NCBI GenBank assembly: GCA_050486445.1
Contig: JBJHDH010000007.1
Coordinates: 1 to 64,000, forward strand
Length of the DNA stretch: 64,000 bases
Source of the DNA: Euryhalocaulis sp050486445
GTDB taxonomy: Bacteria > Pseudomonadota > Alphaproteobacteria > Caulobacterales > Maricaulaceae
Reading direction: 5' to 3'
The notes under the pieces were generated by a model. It was not told the DNA's origin. It worked only from the letters and a program-made list of their open reading frames with translations, and did no database searches. Both the position numbers and the translations under genes were made by a program. This document shows positions 53,020 through 62,363 of this stretch, one piece after another; the stretch's first letter is position 1, and the number at the start of each line of letters is the position of its first letter.

Positions 53020-54641
53020 TCCGCTTTCTCCACGCGGATAATCCCCACGCCATCCCCGGCTCCAGGGCCGGGGCGCGCTTCCGGCGCCTCCGCCGCTTTT
53101 TCCAACGCCAGGCGATGCACGCCGGCGAAATCGGTCTTGCCGACGCCGAGCACAGGGATGGCGTCGACCCGGAAGATACGGCGCGGCGCGGCGTTTTCCG
53201 GCGCGCCATGATTTTGCACGAAGGCCAGCAGATCGGCGCGGTTGGCGTCGGGACAATCGGTCAGCAGCACGATCTGCTCGCCCTTGCGCCCGTCCGGGAT
53301 GGCGGCGGCGGCGTGGGAATGGTCCGGCCACAGGCTGGCGGCGCAGTTTTCGCAGATGGCGAGCGGCACCATTTCGCCGCCCAGCTTGGCGAAGCGTTTC
53401 AGCCGCCCGCGAATGCGCAGGAATCCATCCTCATCCATCGACACCACATCGCCGGTGTCGTGCCAGCCATCGGCCGGCGCTTGGGTCGCGCCGCCGGGCA
53501 GGATGTAATGACTCATCACATTGGGGCCACGCACCAGCAGGCGTCCGCCGCCCTCAATCCCCTCGACCGGCTCAATGCGCGCCTCGACCCCGGGCAGCAG
53601 CGGGCCGACCGCGCCCGGCCTGTTGTCCGCCGGGCGGTTGACGCTGATGACCGGCGCGGCCTCGGTCACGCCATAGCCTTCCAGCAGCGTCACGCCGTAT
53701 TTCCGGCGCAGCAGCGCGCGTGTTTCGTCGCGCACGCGCTCGGCTCCGCACACCGCGAAGCGCAGCGACGACAGCGATCCATCCTCGCCCGCGCGAGCGT
53801 ATTGCGACACGAACGTATCGGTGCCGAGCAGGATGGTGGCGCCGGTCTCCTTCACCCGCTGGGCGATCTCTTTGGGTTGCAGCGGGCTGGGGTGCAGCGC
53901 CGCCTTCATGCCGCACAGAACGGGAAGCAAGCAGCCGGGGATCAGTCCGAACGAATGAAAGATCGGCAGCGGATTGAAAAACACGTCATCGTCGTTGAAG
54001 TCCGGGATATGCGCGCGCACCTGAAGCACATTGGAGACGATGGCGCGGTGGCTGAGCGCCACGCCCTTCGGCTCGCCCTCGGAGCCGGAGGTGAACAGGA
54101 TCAGCGCCGTCGCGTCCGGATCGCCCGCGCCGGCCAGTCCGCCAAGACCGGCCAGGCCCAGCGCCGCCATCGCCTTGTCCCGGCGCCCGATCCCGGCGCG
54201 GATGTCTTCGAGATAGATCAGCTCGGCATGATCGCGCAGCGCGGCTTCCAGTGTCTCCAGCCCGGCTTTTTCGATAAAGCCGCGCGCGGTGACGATGACG
54301 CCCACCTTCGCGGCCTCGCAGGCCGCGCGCAGGGCCCGCTCCCCGGCCGTGAAATTCAGCATCGCCGGCACGCGGCCATAGGCGGAGAGCGCCAACACGG
54401 AGATCAGGCCCGGCGCGCCGGTGGGCATCATGACGCCAACTGCCGCGCCTTTTGCCGTTCTGCGCGACAGCGCCGAGCCCAGCGCATAGACCGCCTTGGT
54501 CAGGTCGTTATAGGTGAGCTTCCGGCCGTCGAAATCCTCGATCACCACATGCTTGCCGCCGCGCCGCCGCCGCGCGCGGGCCAGCGCCGCCGTCAGGGTC
54601 ACCTTTGCTTTGGCCCGATTGAAGCTCTGCGCGCCTGTCAT
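53016..54641 (-). CDS. AMP-binding acyl-activating enzyme, Aas C-terminal type
   Basis: Adenylate-forming enzyme of 541 aa. The ATP loop LFTSGSEGEPKG (about 183-194), EGYGVTEAAPV, WHDTGDVVSMDEDGFL and the final catalytic Lys in GVGKTDF are present. The sequence resembles the ligase half of Aas (acyl-ACP synthetase), so it may activate a fatty acid or lysophospholipid-derived acid; no acyltransferase half is attached. Of five nearby ATGs, 54641 has a GGGAG site in place; 54653 is the next choice. It is co-translated with the GH3 lipoprotein (ATGA overlap), an unusual pair. Confidence 0.82.
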   Translation of the reverse strand: MTGAQSFNRAKAKVTLTAALARARRRRGGKHVVIEDFDGRKLTYNDLTKAVYALGSALSRRTAKGAAVGVMMPTGAPGLISVLALSAYGRVPAMLNFTAGERALRAACEAAKVGVIVTARGFIEKAGLETLEAALRDHAELIYLEDIRAGIGRRDKAMAALGLAGLGGLAGAGDPDATALILFTSGSEGEPKGVALSHRAIVSNVLQVRAHIPDFNDDDVFFNPLPIFHSFGLIPGCLLPVLCGMKAALHPSPLQPKEIAQRVKETGATILLGTDTFVSQYARAGEDGSLSSLRFAVCGAERVRDETRALLRRKYGVTLLEGYGVTEAAPVISVNRPADNRPGAVGPLLPGVEARIEPVEGIEGGGRLLVRGPNVMSHYILPGGATQAPADGWHDTGDVVSMDEDGFLRIRGRLKRFAKLGGEMVPLAICENCAASLWPDHSHAAAAIPDGRKGEQIVLLTDCPDANRADLLAFVQNHGAPENAAPRRIFRVDAIPVLGVGKTDFAGVHRLALEKAAEAPEARPGPGAGDGVGIIRVEKAE

Positions 54642-54741
54642 CTTCGCTCCCATGACCTTGGCATTGTTCCGCATTTTGCGCATGACGGCCATACAGAGAC
54701 GCGCTTGCGCGGTCCATGCGCCCGCGCCATGTTGCGGCCAT

Positions 54742-55746
54742 ATGGCGACAATAATCGACACGCTGCGCGACCGTTCCGGACCCGGCCCTGACGGGGCCCG
54801 CGAAAACACCGTCAGGCACCCTGAAAAACAGGGCAGGCCGGACAATCCCGCGCCCAAAAAGCCGGACTGGATTCGCGTGCGCGCCCCCGCCGGCAAGGGG
54901 GTGGAGGAAACCCGCGCCGCCGTGAAGGCGGAGGGTCTGGTCACGGTGTGCGAGGAAGCGGGCTGTCCCAATCTCGGTGAATGCTGGGCGAAGAACCACG
55001 CCACCTTCATGATCCTGGGCGAGATCTGCACGCGCGCCTGCGCCTTCTGCAATGTGCGCACCGGCCTGCCCGGACCGGTGGACGCGGAAGAGCCGGCCAA
55101 GATCGGCCGCGCCGTGGCGCGCATGAGACTGGCGCATGTGGTCATTACCAGCGTCGACCGCGACGACCTGGAAGATGGCGGCGCGCAGCATTTCGTGGAG
55201 GTGATCCAGGCGATCCGCGCCGCCTCGCCGGGCACGACCATTGAAATCCTGACGCCCGATTTTCTGCGCAAGGACGGCGCGGCCGAGCGCGTGATCGACG
55301 CGAAGCCGGATGTGTTCAACCATAATCTGGAGACCGTGCCGCGCCTGTATCTCTCCATCCGCCCCGGCGCGCGCTATTTTCATTCCTTGCGCCTGCTGGA
55401 ACGGGTGAAAGAGCGCGACCCCTCGCAATTCACCAAGTCGGGCCTGATGGTCGGACTCGGCGAGACGAAGGAGGAGGTGATGCAGGTGATGGACGACATG
55501 CGCTCGGCCGGCGTCGATTTCCTCACCGTCGGCCAGTATCTGCAACCGACGAAGAAACACGCCGCCATCGACCGGTTCTGGACGCCGGAGGAATTCCGGG
55601 CGCTGGAGACCATCGCGCGCGCCAAGGGCTTTCTGATGGTCTCGGCCAGCCCGCTCACGCGGTCCAGCCATCATGCTGGCGAGGATTTCGCGCGGCTGCG
55701 CGCGGCGCGCGAAGCGCAGACGGGCCGCCCCGGCGCCGGGGCCTGA
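54742..55746 (+). CDS. lipA: lipoyl synthase
   Basis: Radical-SAM enzyme of 334 aa that inserts two sulfurs into octanoyl groups. The auxiliary cluster ligands are Cys70, Cys75 and Cys81 (CEEAGCPNLGEC), and the SAM-cluster ligands are Cys96, Cys100 and Cys103 (CTRACAFC). The C-terminal SPLTRSSHHAG motif is also present. It is divergent from the acyl-activating gene with a 100-bp gap, and is followed by the RatA-like gene, a common alphaproteobacterial order. Confidence 0.97.
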   Translation: MATIIDTLRDRSGPGPDGARENTVRHPEKQGRPDNPAPKKPDWIRVRAPAGKGVEETRAAVKAEGLVTVCEEAGCPNLGECWAKNHATFMILGEICTRACAFCNVRTGLPGPVDAEEPAKIGRAVARMRLAHVVITSVDRDDLEDGGAQHFVEVIQAIRAASPGTTIEILTPDFLRKDGAAERVIDAKPDVFNHNLETVPRLYLSIRPGARYFHSLRLLERVKERDPSQFTKSGLMVGLGETKEEVMQVMDDMRSAGVDFLTVGQYLQPTKKHAAIDRFWTPEEFRALETIARAKGFLMVSASPLTRSSHHAGEDFARLRAAREAQTGRPGAGA

Positions 55747-55753
55747 CCGCCTC

Positions 55754-56230
55754 GTGAACGTCTATGAACACAAGATGCGCGTGCGGCGCCGGCCCGAAGA
55801 ATTGTTCGATCTGGTCGCGGATGTGCGCGCCTATCCGCGCTTTGTGCCCTTCATCGCCGCCATGCGCGTAATGGAAGAAAGCGAAGGGGCGGAAGGCGTC
55901 TCAACGATGGTCGCAGAAACCGCTGTCGGTTACGGCTTTGTGCGCGAGCGGTTCACCACGCGCGTGCTGCTGAACCGTCCGGCGCTGCGTATCGATGTTT
56001 CCTATCTGTCCGGCCCGTTCGAGGCGCTGGCCAATCACTGGCAGTTCGAGCGCCTGCCGGATGGCTCCACCCTGATGGATTTCCGCGTGGAATACGCATT
56101 CCGCAATCCGGTGCTGAAGCTGGCGTTTGAGAGCGCCAAGGGCCGCGCGGCGCACATGATTATGGACGCCTTCGCCAACGAGGCCGTGCGCCGCTATCCC
56201 GAAGACATCGGGGATGTGGAGGAATCCTAG
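55754..56230 (+). CDS. RatA/Coq10-like START-domain protein
   Basis: A 158-aa protein of the polyketide-cyclase/START type. LFDLVADVRAYPRFVPF and AFANEAVRRYP are family marks. In many alphaproteobacteria it sits next to lipA and is annotated as a ubiquinone-binding Coq10 homolog, or as RatA, which in E. coli affects 70S assembly. Which role applies cannot be told. The start is taken as GTG 55754 because it gives the normal N-terminus; ATG 55775 would remove seven residues. It ends at the convergent pncC stop. Confidence 0.85.
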   Translation: MNVYEHKMRVRRRPEELFDLVADVRAYPRFVPFIAAMRVMEESEGAEGVSTMVAETAVGYGFVRERFTTRVLLNRPALRIDVSYLSGPFEALANHWQFERLPDGSTLMDFRVEYAFRNPVLKLAFESAKGRAAHMIMDAFANEAVRRYPEDIGDVEES

Positions 56231-56764
56231 TCAGCCGCCAATGCGCAGGCTGGAGCCGCCGCCGCGCCGTTCCAGGGCGTTGCGCAGCATGAAAAGCGCC
56301 TGACGCACCGACTCCAGGCGCACGGCGTCGCGTCCGGGATTGCCGTAGCGGCGCACCGCGCCGCGCACGCCATTCACCGAACAGAAGCTGGCGAAATAGA
56401 CCAGGCCGATCGGTTTTTCCGGCGTGCCGCCGCCGGGGCCAGCGATGCCGGTGACCGAGACCGCGAGATCGGCGCCCGCGCGCGCCGCCGCGCCGCGCGC
56501 CATCGCCTCCGCCGCCTCCGCCGACACTGCGCCGCGGCTTTTCAACACCCAGGTCGGAACGCCGAGCAAATCCTGCTTCGCCGCGTCGGCATAGGTGACA
56601 AAGCCATAGTCGAACACCGCCGACGAACCGTCGATGGCGGTGATGGCGCCGGCCAGCAAGCCGCCGGTGCAGCTTTCCGCCGTCGCAATGCGCACGCCGG
56701 ACGCCTGCGCGCTGGCGACCAGTTCCCGCGCCTGACGCTCGATGTCGCGCGGGAACAGAGTCAT
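56231..56764 (-). CDS. pncC: nicotinamide-nucleotide amidohydrolase (CinA C-terminal type)
   Basis: Deamidates NMN back to nicotinate mononucleotide; 177 aa. TAESCTGGLLAGAITAIDGSSA, VTGIAGPGGGTPEKPIGLVYFA and SVRQALFMLRN are the CinA-C marks. The separate short form lacks the N-terminal COG1058 domain. Its ATG overlaps the stop of ispDF (ATGA). It is joined to ispDF as in many relatives. Confidence 0.92.
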   Translation of the reverse strand: MTLFPRDIERQARELVASAQASGVRIATAESCTGGLLAGAITAIDGSSAVFDYGFVTYADAAKQDLLGVPTWVLKSRGAVSAEAAEAMARGAAARAGADLAVSVTGIAGPGGGTPEKPIGLVYFASFCSVNGVRGAVRRYGNPGRDAVRLESVRQALFMLRNALERRGGGSSLRIGG

Positions 56765-57933
56765 GCGCCCGGTCTTCCCTGCGCCAGAAACACCGCCTCC
56801 GCCGCCAGGCCTTCGCCGCGGCCGAGCGCGCCCAGTTTCTCGGTCGTGGTCGCCTTCACATTCACCGAGGCGGGCGGCAGGCCGAGCAGGTGCGCGAGAC
56901 GCGCGCGCATGGCGTCGCGATGCGGGCCGATCTTGGGCGCCTCGCAGATGATCGTGACATCCGCGTGCGCGGGCGCCAGACCCGCATCCGCCAGCAGCGT
57001 CAGACAATGCGCGACAAAGCGCGCGCTGTCCGCGCCGCGCCATTGCGGGTCGGAAGGCGGGAAGTGCTGGCCGATGTCGCCGGCGCCCGCCGCGCCCAGG
57101 ATCGCGTCGCACAGCGCGTGCAGTCCGGCGTCGGCGTCGGAATGGCCCTCCAGCGCCAGATCGGAGGCGATATGCACGCCGCACAGCGTCACCCCGCCGC
57201 CGGGGATCAGGCGATGCACGTCGAAGCCGTGCCCGATGGCTATGCGCGGCGCTTGCGGCGTTGCGAGACGGGCCAGCATGTCCATGTCCTCCGCCAGCGT
57301 GGCTTTGATATTGCTCCGTTCGCCCGCGACGGCGGCGACGGAAAGACCGGCCGCACGCGCGACCGCCACATCGTCGGCCAGGTCGGCCCCTGGCGGCAAG
57401 GCGCGATAGGCGCCCCATAGCGGCGCAAAGCGAAAGCCTTGCGGCGTCTGCACGCTGAGCAGGTCGCCCCGCGCCAGATCGTCGCCCAGCCTGTCATCAT
57501 TCTGGCTGTCTTCCGCGCGGCGCTTCAGCGCATCGGCTGGCGGCAAAGCCGGGGCCGCGCCGTCATGCTGCACCAGCGCCGCCAGCACGCGCCTCGCAAG
57601 GGCCGGGCTGGCCAGCGGCCGGGCCGCATCATGGATCAGCACGGTGTCCGACGGCGTATCGGCGAGCGCCGCCAGTCCCGCGCGCACGGATTCCGTGCGT
57701 GTCGCGCCGGCCATGGCGATACGCACCGGCGCCGCGCCGCGCAGGGCCTCAGCCAGCAGCGCCTCATGCTCCGGCCGCGACACGACGACGATGCTGGAAA
57801 TTTCCGGCAGGCTGGCGAACAGATCGACGCTCCAGCGCAGCATCGGCCGGCCGAGCAGAGGACGAAACTGTTTCGGCGCGCCGCCAAAGCGTTCGCCAGA
57901 ACCACCTGCCACGATGATCGCCGCCGCGTTCAC
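56761..57933 (-). CDS. ispDF: bifunctional MEP cytidylyltransferase / MECDP synthase
   Basis: Fused IspD and IspF of the non-mevalonate isoprenoid pathway; 390 aa. IspD (about 1-225) begins with IIVAGGSGERFGGAPKQF and has DTVLIHDAARPL. IspF (about 230-390) has IGHGFDVHRL, LEGHSDADAGLHALCDA and ATTTEKLGALGRGEG. The fusion is usual in alphaproteobacteria. The start is GTG at 57933. pncC is translated from the overlap. Confidence 0.96.
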   Translation of the reverse strand: MNAAAIIVAGGSGERFGGAPKQFRPLLGRPMLRWSVDLFASLPEISSIVVVSRPEHEALLAEALRGAAPVRIAMAGATRTESVRAGLAALADTPSDTVLIHDAARPLASPALARRVLAALVQHDGAAPALPPADALKRRAEDSQNDDRLGDDLARGDLLSVQTPQGFRFAPLWGAYRALPPGADLADDVAVARAAGLSVAAVAGERSNIKATLAEDMDMLARLATPQAPRIAIGHGFDVHRLIPGGGVTLCGVHIASDLALEGHSDADAGLHALCDAILGAAGAGDIGQHFPPSDPQWRGADSARFVAHCLTLLADAGLAPAHADVTIICEAPKIGPHRDAMRARLAHLLGLPPASVNVKATTTEKLGALGRGEGLAAEAVFLAQGRPGA

Positions 57934-57963
57934 ACTCGTTTCCCTAGTTGCGCTGCGCGGAGC

Positions 57964-58884
57964 TTAGAGCGGCGCCGCCGCGTCCTGTCCAGCGGCTTCG
58001 CCGATGCTGGTTATCTCATAGTCCGCCGGCTGGTCCTGCGCGGCCGTGGTCCCCGAAAACGGCACACCAAGAAAGCGCCAGACATGATCGTAAAGCCCGT
58101 CCCGCGTCAGCCCGTTGTGATCGGACCCATGTATGCGGACAAAGCGTTTGGGCGCGGGAGCGAGATCGAACACCGTCTCGCCATAGCGGATCGGGATCAC
58201 CTCATCGGCGCCGCCATGAACGATCAGCACCGGCATTTGCGCATCCCCGATCCAGTCATGGATGCGAAACTGGTCGCGCAGCAGCAGGCCAACGGGAACG
58301 AACCAGTAGCGGTCTCGCGCCAGCGCGGTCATGGATGCATAGGGGGCCTCCAGCACCAGCGCGCGGGCAGGGCGCTCCGAGGCCAGCCGCGCGGCCGGTC
58401 CGGCGCCAAGCGAGACGCCGTGAATGACAATATCCCCGGGCGGAACGTGCGCTGTCAGCCAGTCATAGGCCGCGCGCGCATCTTCATGCAGGCCTGACTC
58501 GCTTGGCTGTCCGGTCGAGCCGTCATAGCCGCGATAGGCAACCGCCAGAAACCCGGCGCCCGTATCGGCGATACGCCGCCAGCGCGGTGTGGCTTGCGCC
58601 AACCGTTCGGCGTTGCCGCCGAGATAAAGAAAGGTCGGCCTCTCTCGCGCGGCGGGCAGGAACCAGGCGGTCAGAATTTCGTCGTCCGCCGTTTCGATCC
58701 GCAGGGTTTCGATGGGCGGCCCGGCCGGGTCCGGCACGGGGACGCCGCCGCCGGGGTGATAGAGCAGGCTGCGCTGCATGACGAACAGCGCGCCAACAAG
58801 AACGGCGTAGACGGCCAGTGCGCCGCCCAGCGCGATCAAGCCTCGCCGGAACCAGAATGTAGGCGTCTTTTCTCTTTGCGCCAT
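57964..58884 (-). CDS. membrane-anchored alpha/beta-hydrolase
   Basis: A 306-aa protein with one N-terminal membrane helix (LIALGGALAVYAVLVGALFV) and an alpha/beta-hydrolase body in the periplasm or facing it. The nucleophile elbow is HGVSLGAGP, the acid is likely in HGGADEVIPI, and the His in IHGSDHNGL. It belongs to the widely distributed group related to BEM46/Abhd12-type proteins; the substrate is unknown. Start 58884 is chosen because it gives a short polar lead before the helix; an upstream in-frame extension to 58932 is possible. Confidence 0.82.
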   Translation of the reverse strand: MAQREKTPTFWFRRGLIALGGALAVYAVLVGALFVMQRSLLYHPGGGVPVPDPAGPPIETLRIETADDEILTAWFLPAARERPTFLYLGGNAERLAQATPRWRRIADTGAGFLAVAYRGYDGSTGQPSESGLHEDARAAYDWLTAHVPPGDIVIHGVSLGAGPAARLASERPARALVLEAPYASMTALARDRYWFVPVGLLLRDQFRIHDWIGDAQMPVLIVHGGADEVIPIRYGETVFDLAPAPKRFVRIHGSDHNGLTRDGLYDHVWRFLGVPFSGTTAAQDQPADYEITSIGEAAGQDAAAPL

Positions 58885-58966
58885 GAGGCCGGCATAGCAT
58901 GAATCAGACACGGCGGACGATTGATCGCACACGCGCGCTCCGCAGAGCGTGATCCGCCTTCAGACT

Positions 58967-58988
58967 TTGGTGGCGAGTTGGTGGCGAG
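58967..58988 (+). repeat. tandem 11-bp repeat
   Basis: Two perfect back-to-back copies of TTGGTGGCGAG, at 58967-58977 and 58978-58988, in the gap between the hydrolase and dusB. They lie ten bases before a long palindrome. Confidence 0.85.
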
Positions 58989-58997
58989 CAATTTTAT

Positions 58998-59032
58998 TGG
59001 TTTGAATGGTATCCGGGATTCCATTCAAACCA
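58998..59032. promoter_or_regulatory. 35-bp near-perfect palindrome upstream of dusB
   Basis: TGGTTTGAATGG (58998-59009) pairs with CCATTCAAACCA (59021-59032); inside, ATCC pairs with GGAT around a single G after one T-T mismatch. It ends 21 bases before the dusB ATG, in AT-richer DNA than its surroundings. It may be an operator, a leader hairpin or a recombination site. Confidence 0.6.
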
Positions 59033-59053
59033 GTATTGCTCTAAGCCGCCGCC

Positions 59054-60058
59054 ATGTTCCGCATCGGACCTTATACGCTGGACAGCCGCGTCTTCCTGGC
59101 CCCCATGTCGGGGATCAGCGACCTGCCGATGCGGCGCCAGGGGGCGCGTCTCGGCGCCGGGCTGGTCATCTCCGAGATGATCGCGGGGCGGGAACTGACC
59201 CTGCGCAACCCCGATAGCGAGCGCCGCGCCGCCGGGGCAGGTTCGGTCTTTCCACTGGCCGTACAGCTCGCCGGGCGCGAGGCGCAATGGATGGAGGAAG
59301 GCGCGCGCATCGCACGCGGCTTTGGCGCCGACATCATCGACATCAATATGGGGTGCCCGGCGCGCAAGGTGTGCGGCGCGCTGTCTGGCTCGGCCCTGAT
59401 GCGTGATCTGGATCATGCGCTGACCCTGATCGAGGCTACGATCCGGGGTGCGGGCGGCGCGCCGGTGACGCTGAAAATGCGGCTGGGCTGGGACCATGAC
59501 AGCATCAACGCGCCGGACCTGGCGCGGCGGGCCGAGGCGGCCGGTGTGGGAATGCTGACCGTGCATGGGCGCACACGGAACCAGTTTTACGATGGTGTGG
59601 CGGACTGGGCGGCGATCCGCGCAGTGCGCGAGGCAGTCCGCATCCCGCTGGTGGTCAATGGCGACATCGTGGACGCGGACTCGGCGCGGTGTGCGCTAAT
59701 GCTATCCGGCGCGGACGCGGTGATGATCGGCCGCGCAGCCGTGGGCCGCCCCTGGCTGCCGGGCGCTATCGCAAAGGCTCTGGAGCGGGGCGGCGCGGAA
59801 ACGCCGCCCTCCGTCGCCGGGCGGCTGGAGATCTTCGCCGCGCAGTATGCCGATATGCTGGAGGTTTACGGCGTTCCGCTGGGCGTGCGCGCGGCGCGCA
59901 AGCATCTGGCCGGGTTTGTGGAAGACCTGCCGGGTCTGGACGAGGGTGAACGCCGCGCCGCACGGGCGCGGCTCTGTCAGATCACCGATCCGGACGCCGT
60001 GCTGCGCGGGCTGGAGCATCTGATTCTGTCCGGAGAACCCTGCCGCGCTGCCGCCTGA
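59054..60058 (+). CDS. dusB: tRNA-dihydrouridine synthase
   Basis: Flavin enzyme of 334 aa that reduces uridines in the tRNA D-loop (NifR3 family). MSGISDLPMRRQGARLG, INMGCPARKVCGALSGSAL (catalytic Cys101), HGRTRNQFYDG and NGDIVDADSA are DusB signatures. In alphaproteobacteria dusB usually leads the ntrBC-ntrYX cluster; here ntrY follows directly after 95 bp. A palindrome and a tandem repeat stand in front. Confidence 0.94.
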   Translation: MFRIGPYTLDSRVFLAPMSGISDLPMRRQGARLGAGLVISEMIAGRELTLRNPDSERRAAGAGSVFPLAVQLAGREAQWMEEGARIARGFGADIIDINMGCPARKVCGALSGSALMRDLDHALTLIEATIRGAGGAPVTLKMRLGWDHDSINAPDLARRAEAAGVGMLTVHGRTRNQFYDGVADWAAIRAVREAVRIPLVVNGDIVDADSARCALMLSGADAVMIGRAAVGRPWLPGAIAKALERGGAETPPSVAGRLEIFAAQYADMLEVYGVPLGVRAARKHLAGFVEDLPGLDEGERRAARARLCQITDPDAVLRGLEHLILSGEPCRAAA

Positions 60059-60153
60059 GGCTGAGGAATCTTTTCCGGCATAAATGCAACAGATGTTGCG
60101 GTGACGCGACCGTTGCTCCAGAGTGACAGCGTAATTCTGGACACATTGGTTCA

Positions 60154-62343
60154 ATGTCTCGGCGTTCACCCCGGTCTAACACCTCTGTGCTTTTCGCGGC
60201 GGGTTTTCTTGCCGCGGTCGCCTGTTGCGGCGCCGCAACCGTGCTGGCGCTGTATAGCCCGGCGGAACCGGCCAGCGGGCCGCTTTTCGCCGTTCTGATC
60301 GCCGGGTTCATCCTCAGTCTGATGCTGGCCGGGCTGGCCGGGGCGCGGCTGGTGCGGGTGCTGTGGCGGCGGACAGAAGGCGGACCGGCGCCGCGCCTGC
60401 ATTTGCGCTTCGTGGTGCTGTTCGGACTGGCCGCGATCACGCCGGCGGTGCTGATGGCGGCGTTTTTTGGCGTGCTGCTGACACGCGGACTGGAGACCTG
60501 GTTCGGCGAGCGGGTTGAGGCCTCGGTCGAAAGCACAGCCGAGACCGCGGAACTCTTTCTGGAGCATATCGTGGAGCAGGTGGAGCTGGACGCCGCCACC
60601 GCCGCCGCCGACCTGTCCCAGCCCGAAGTGCGGGCGGTGTTTGAGGAAGATCCAGAAACCTATCTACGCGAGGCGCTGGGCTTTCAGGCGCAGTTCCGCC
60701 AGTTCCGCGCCGCCTATATCGTACTGCCGAACGGACAGGACATCCTCGGCTACGAATCCGATGTGGCGCCGGAATTCCGTCCGCCTAGCGCCGAATGGAT
60801 CGCCATCGTCCGCGATCAGGCGCAGGCGCAGGTGGAGGTGGACCGCGAAGCCGAGGTGCTACGCGTGCTGGCGCCGCTCCAAGACTACCCGATCGAGGTC
60901 TATTTTTACGCCGTGCCGGATATCAATCCGGCGCTGTTTGACCAGTTTCGCACCACCGCCGCGGCCATCGGCGCATTTCGCGACGCACGCGACCAGCGGC
61001 GGCGGATCGAGGCATTCTTCATCATCGTCTATCTGGAAGCGGCGTTGCTGATTCTGGCCGGTTCGATCTGGCTGGCGCTGTCGGCGGCGGGCAGGGTGGC
61101 GGGTCCGGTGGGGCGTCTGGTTGAGGCGGCCGACCGTGTGCGGGAAGGCGAACTGACCGCGCGCGTCGAAATCGACGACGAACACGATGAAATCTCCGCC
61201 CTGGCGCGCGCCTTCAATCTGATGACCGGCCAGATCGAGCGTCAGCAGCATGAACTGATTGACGCCAACGCCGAATCCGAGGGCCAGCGCCGCCTGATCG
61301 AAGCGGTGCTACTGGGCGTTTCGGCCGGGGTCCTGTCGGTGGACGAGGCGGGGGTCGTCCGCCTGGCCAATCGTTCAGCCAGTGAATTGCTGGGCGCCGA
61401 TCAGACCGCGTTGCGTGACCGCGCCCTTTTGGAAATCGCGCCGGCTTTGTCCGATATCGCCGCCCGCGCCCGCACGCGGCCAGGTGGAACGGTGGAAGAG
61501 CAGGTCGAACTGAAGCGCGACGGCGCCGTGCTGACGCTGAATGTGCGCGCGGCAATGGAAACGGAAGCGGGGCGTGTCGTGCTGACCTTCGATGACATCA
61601 CGCGACTGATCGCAGCGCAACGCAACGCCGCCTGGCGTGACGTGGCCCGCCGTATCGCACACGAAATCAAAAATCCGCTGACTCCGATCCAGCTTTCGGC
61701 CGAACGGCTGCGCCGGCGTTACCGGCCGCAGGACGATTCCGCAGCGGAGATATTCGACCGCTGCACCGACACCATCGTCCGGCAGGTCAGCGACATTGGC
61801 CGAATGGTCGATGAGTTCTCTTCCTTTGCGCGTATGCCGACTCCACATATCGAGCGTGTCGCGTTGCTGGACATTGTGCAGGAAACAGTGTTTGCGCGCC
61901 GGGTCGCCAGTCCCGGCATTCGCGTGATGCTGGAGGCGCCGGACGCAGAGGTCATGGTGCGCTGCGATGCACGGCTGGCTTCGCAAGCGCTGACCAATAT
62001 CCTCAAAAACGCCGCCGAATCCATCGCTGCGCGACTGGAAACAGGCGACGGCCGTCCGGCCCGGATTGATGTTCGCGTTCGCGTGAACGGTCTCTATGGC
62101 GTTATCGACGTTCAGGATAATGGCGCTGGCTGGCCTGACGACGGCCGGGAACGTCTGACCGAACCTTACATGACCACGCGCGAGAAGGGCACCGGTCTTG
62201 GCCTCGCCATTGTGCAGCGGATCATGGAAGACCATGGCGGCCGGCTGGAACTGGACGCCCGGGAAGACGGGGCCCAAGGCGCGCTGGTGCGGCTCAGCTT
62301 TCCGCTCTCTGGCCGGGGCGCGGAAGCGGAGGCGGCCGAGTGA
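60154..62343 (+). CDS. ntrY: sensor histidine kinase NtrY
   Basis: Membrane kinase of 729 aa. Two to three helices at residues about 12-60 and one at 85-110 lead to a periplasmic segment of about 170 residues; another helix near 290-310 ends it. HAMP (about 315-365), PAS (around 385-480) and the His kinase follow, with the phosphorylated His in RRIAHEIKNPLTPIQL and the ATP-site motifs NILKNAAESI, DNGAGWP and GTGLGLAIV. NtrY reads a redox or nitrogen signal and passes it to NtrX, which is encoded by the next gene. No ntrB or ntrC is between dusB and ntrY. Confidence 0.93.
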   Translation: MSRRSPRSNTSVLFAAGFLAAVACCGAATVLALYSPAEPASGPLFAVLIAGFILSLMLAGLAGARLVRVLWRRTEGGPAPRLHLRFVVLFGLAAITPAVLMAAFFGVLLTRGLETWFGERVEASVESTAETAELFLEHIVEQVELDAATAAADLSQPEVRAVFEEDPETYLREALGFQAQFRQFRAAYIVLPNGQDILGYESDVAPEFRPPSAEWIAIVRDQAQAQVEVDREAEVLRVLAPLQDYPIEVYFYAVPDINPALFDQFRTTAAAIGAFRDARDQRRRIEAFFIIVYLEAALLILAGSIWLALSAAGRVAGPVGRLVEAADRVREGELTARVEIDDEHDEISALARAFNLMTGQIERQQHELIDANAESEGQRRLIEAVLLGVSAGVLSVDEAGVVRLANRSASELLGADQTALRDRALLEIAPALSDIAARARTRPGGTVEEQVELKRDGAVLTLNVRAAMETEAGRVVLTFDDITRLIAAQRNAAWRDVARRIAHEIKNPLTPIQLSAERLRRRYRPQDDSAAEIFDRCTDTIVRQVSDIGRMVDEFSSFARMPTPHIERVALLDIVQETVFARRVASPGIRVMLEAPDAEVMVRCDARLASQALTNILKNAAESIAARLETGDGRPARIDVRVRVNGLYGVIDVQDNGAGWPDDGRERLTEPYMTTREKGTGLGLAIVQRIMEDHGGRLELDAREDGAQGALVRLSFPLSGRGAEAEAAE

Positions 62344-62363
62344 ACACAGCAGGGAGAAACGGA

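Noticed and set aside
54742..55358. Upstream in-frame extension of the acyl-activating gene on the minus strand
   Set aside because: It is antisense to lipA; a good ribosome site marks 54641 instead.
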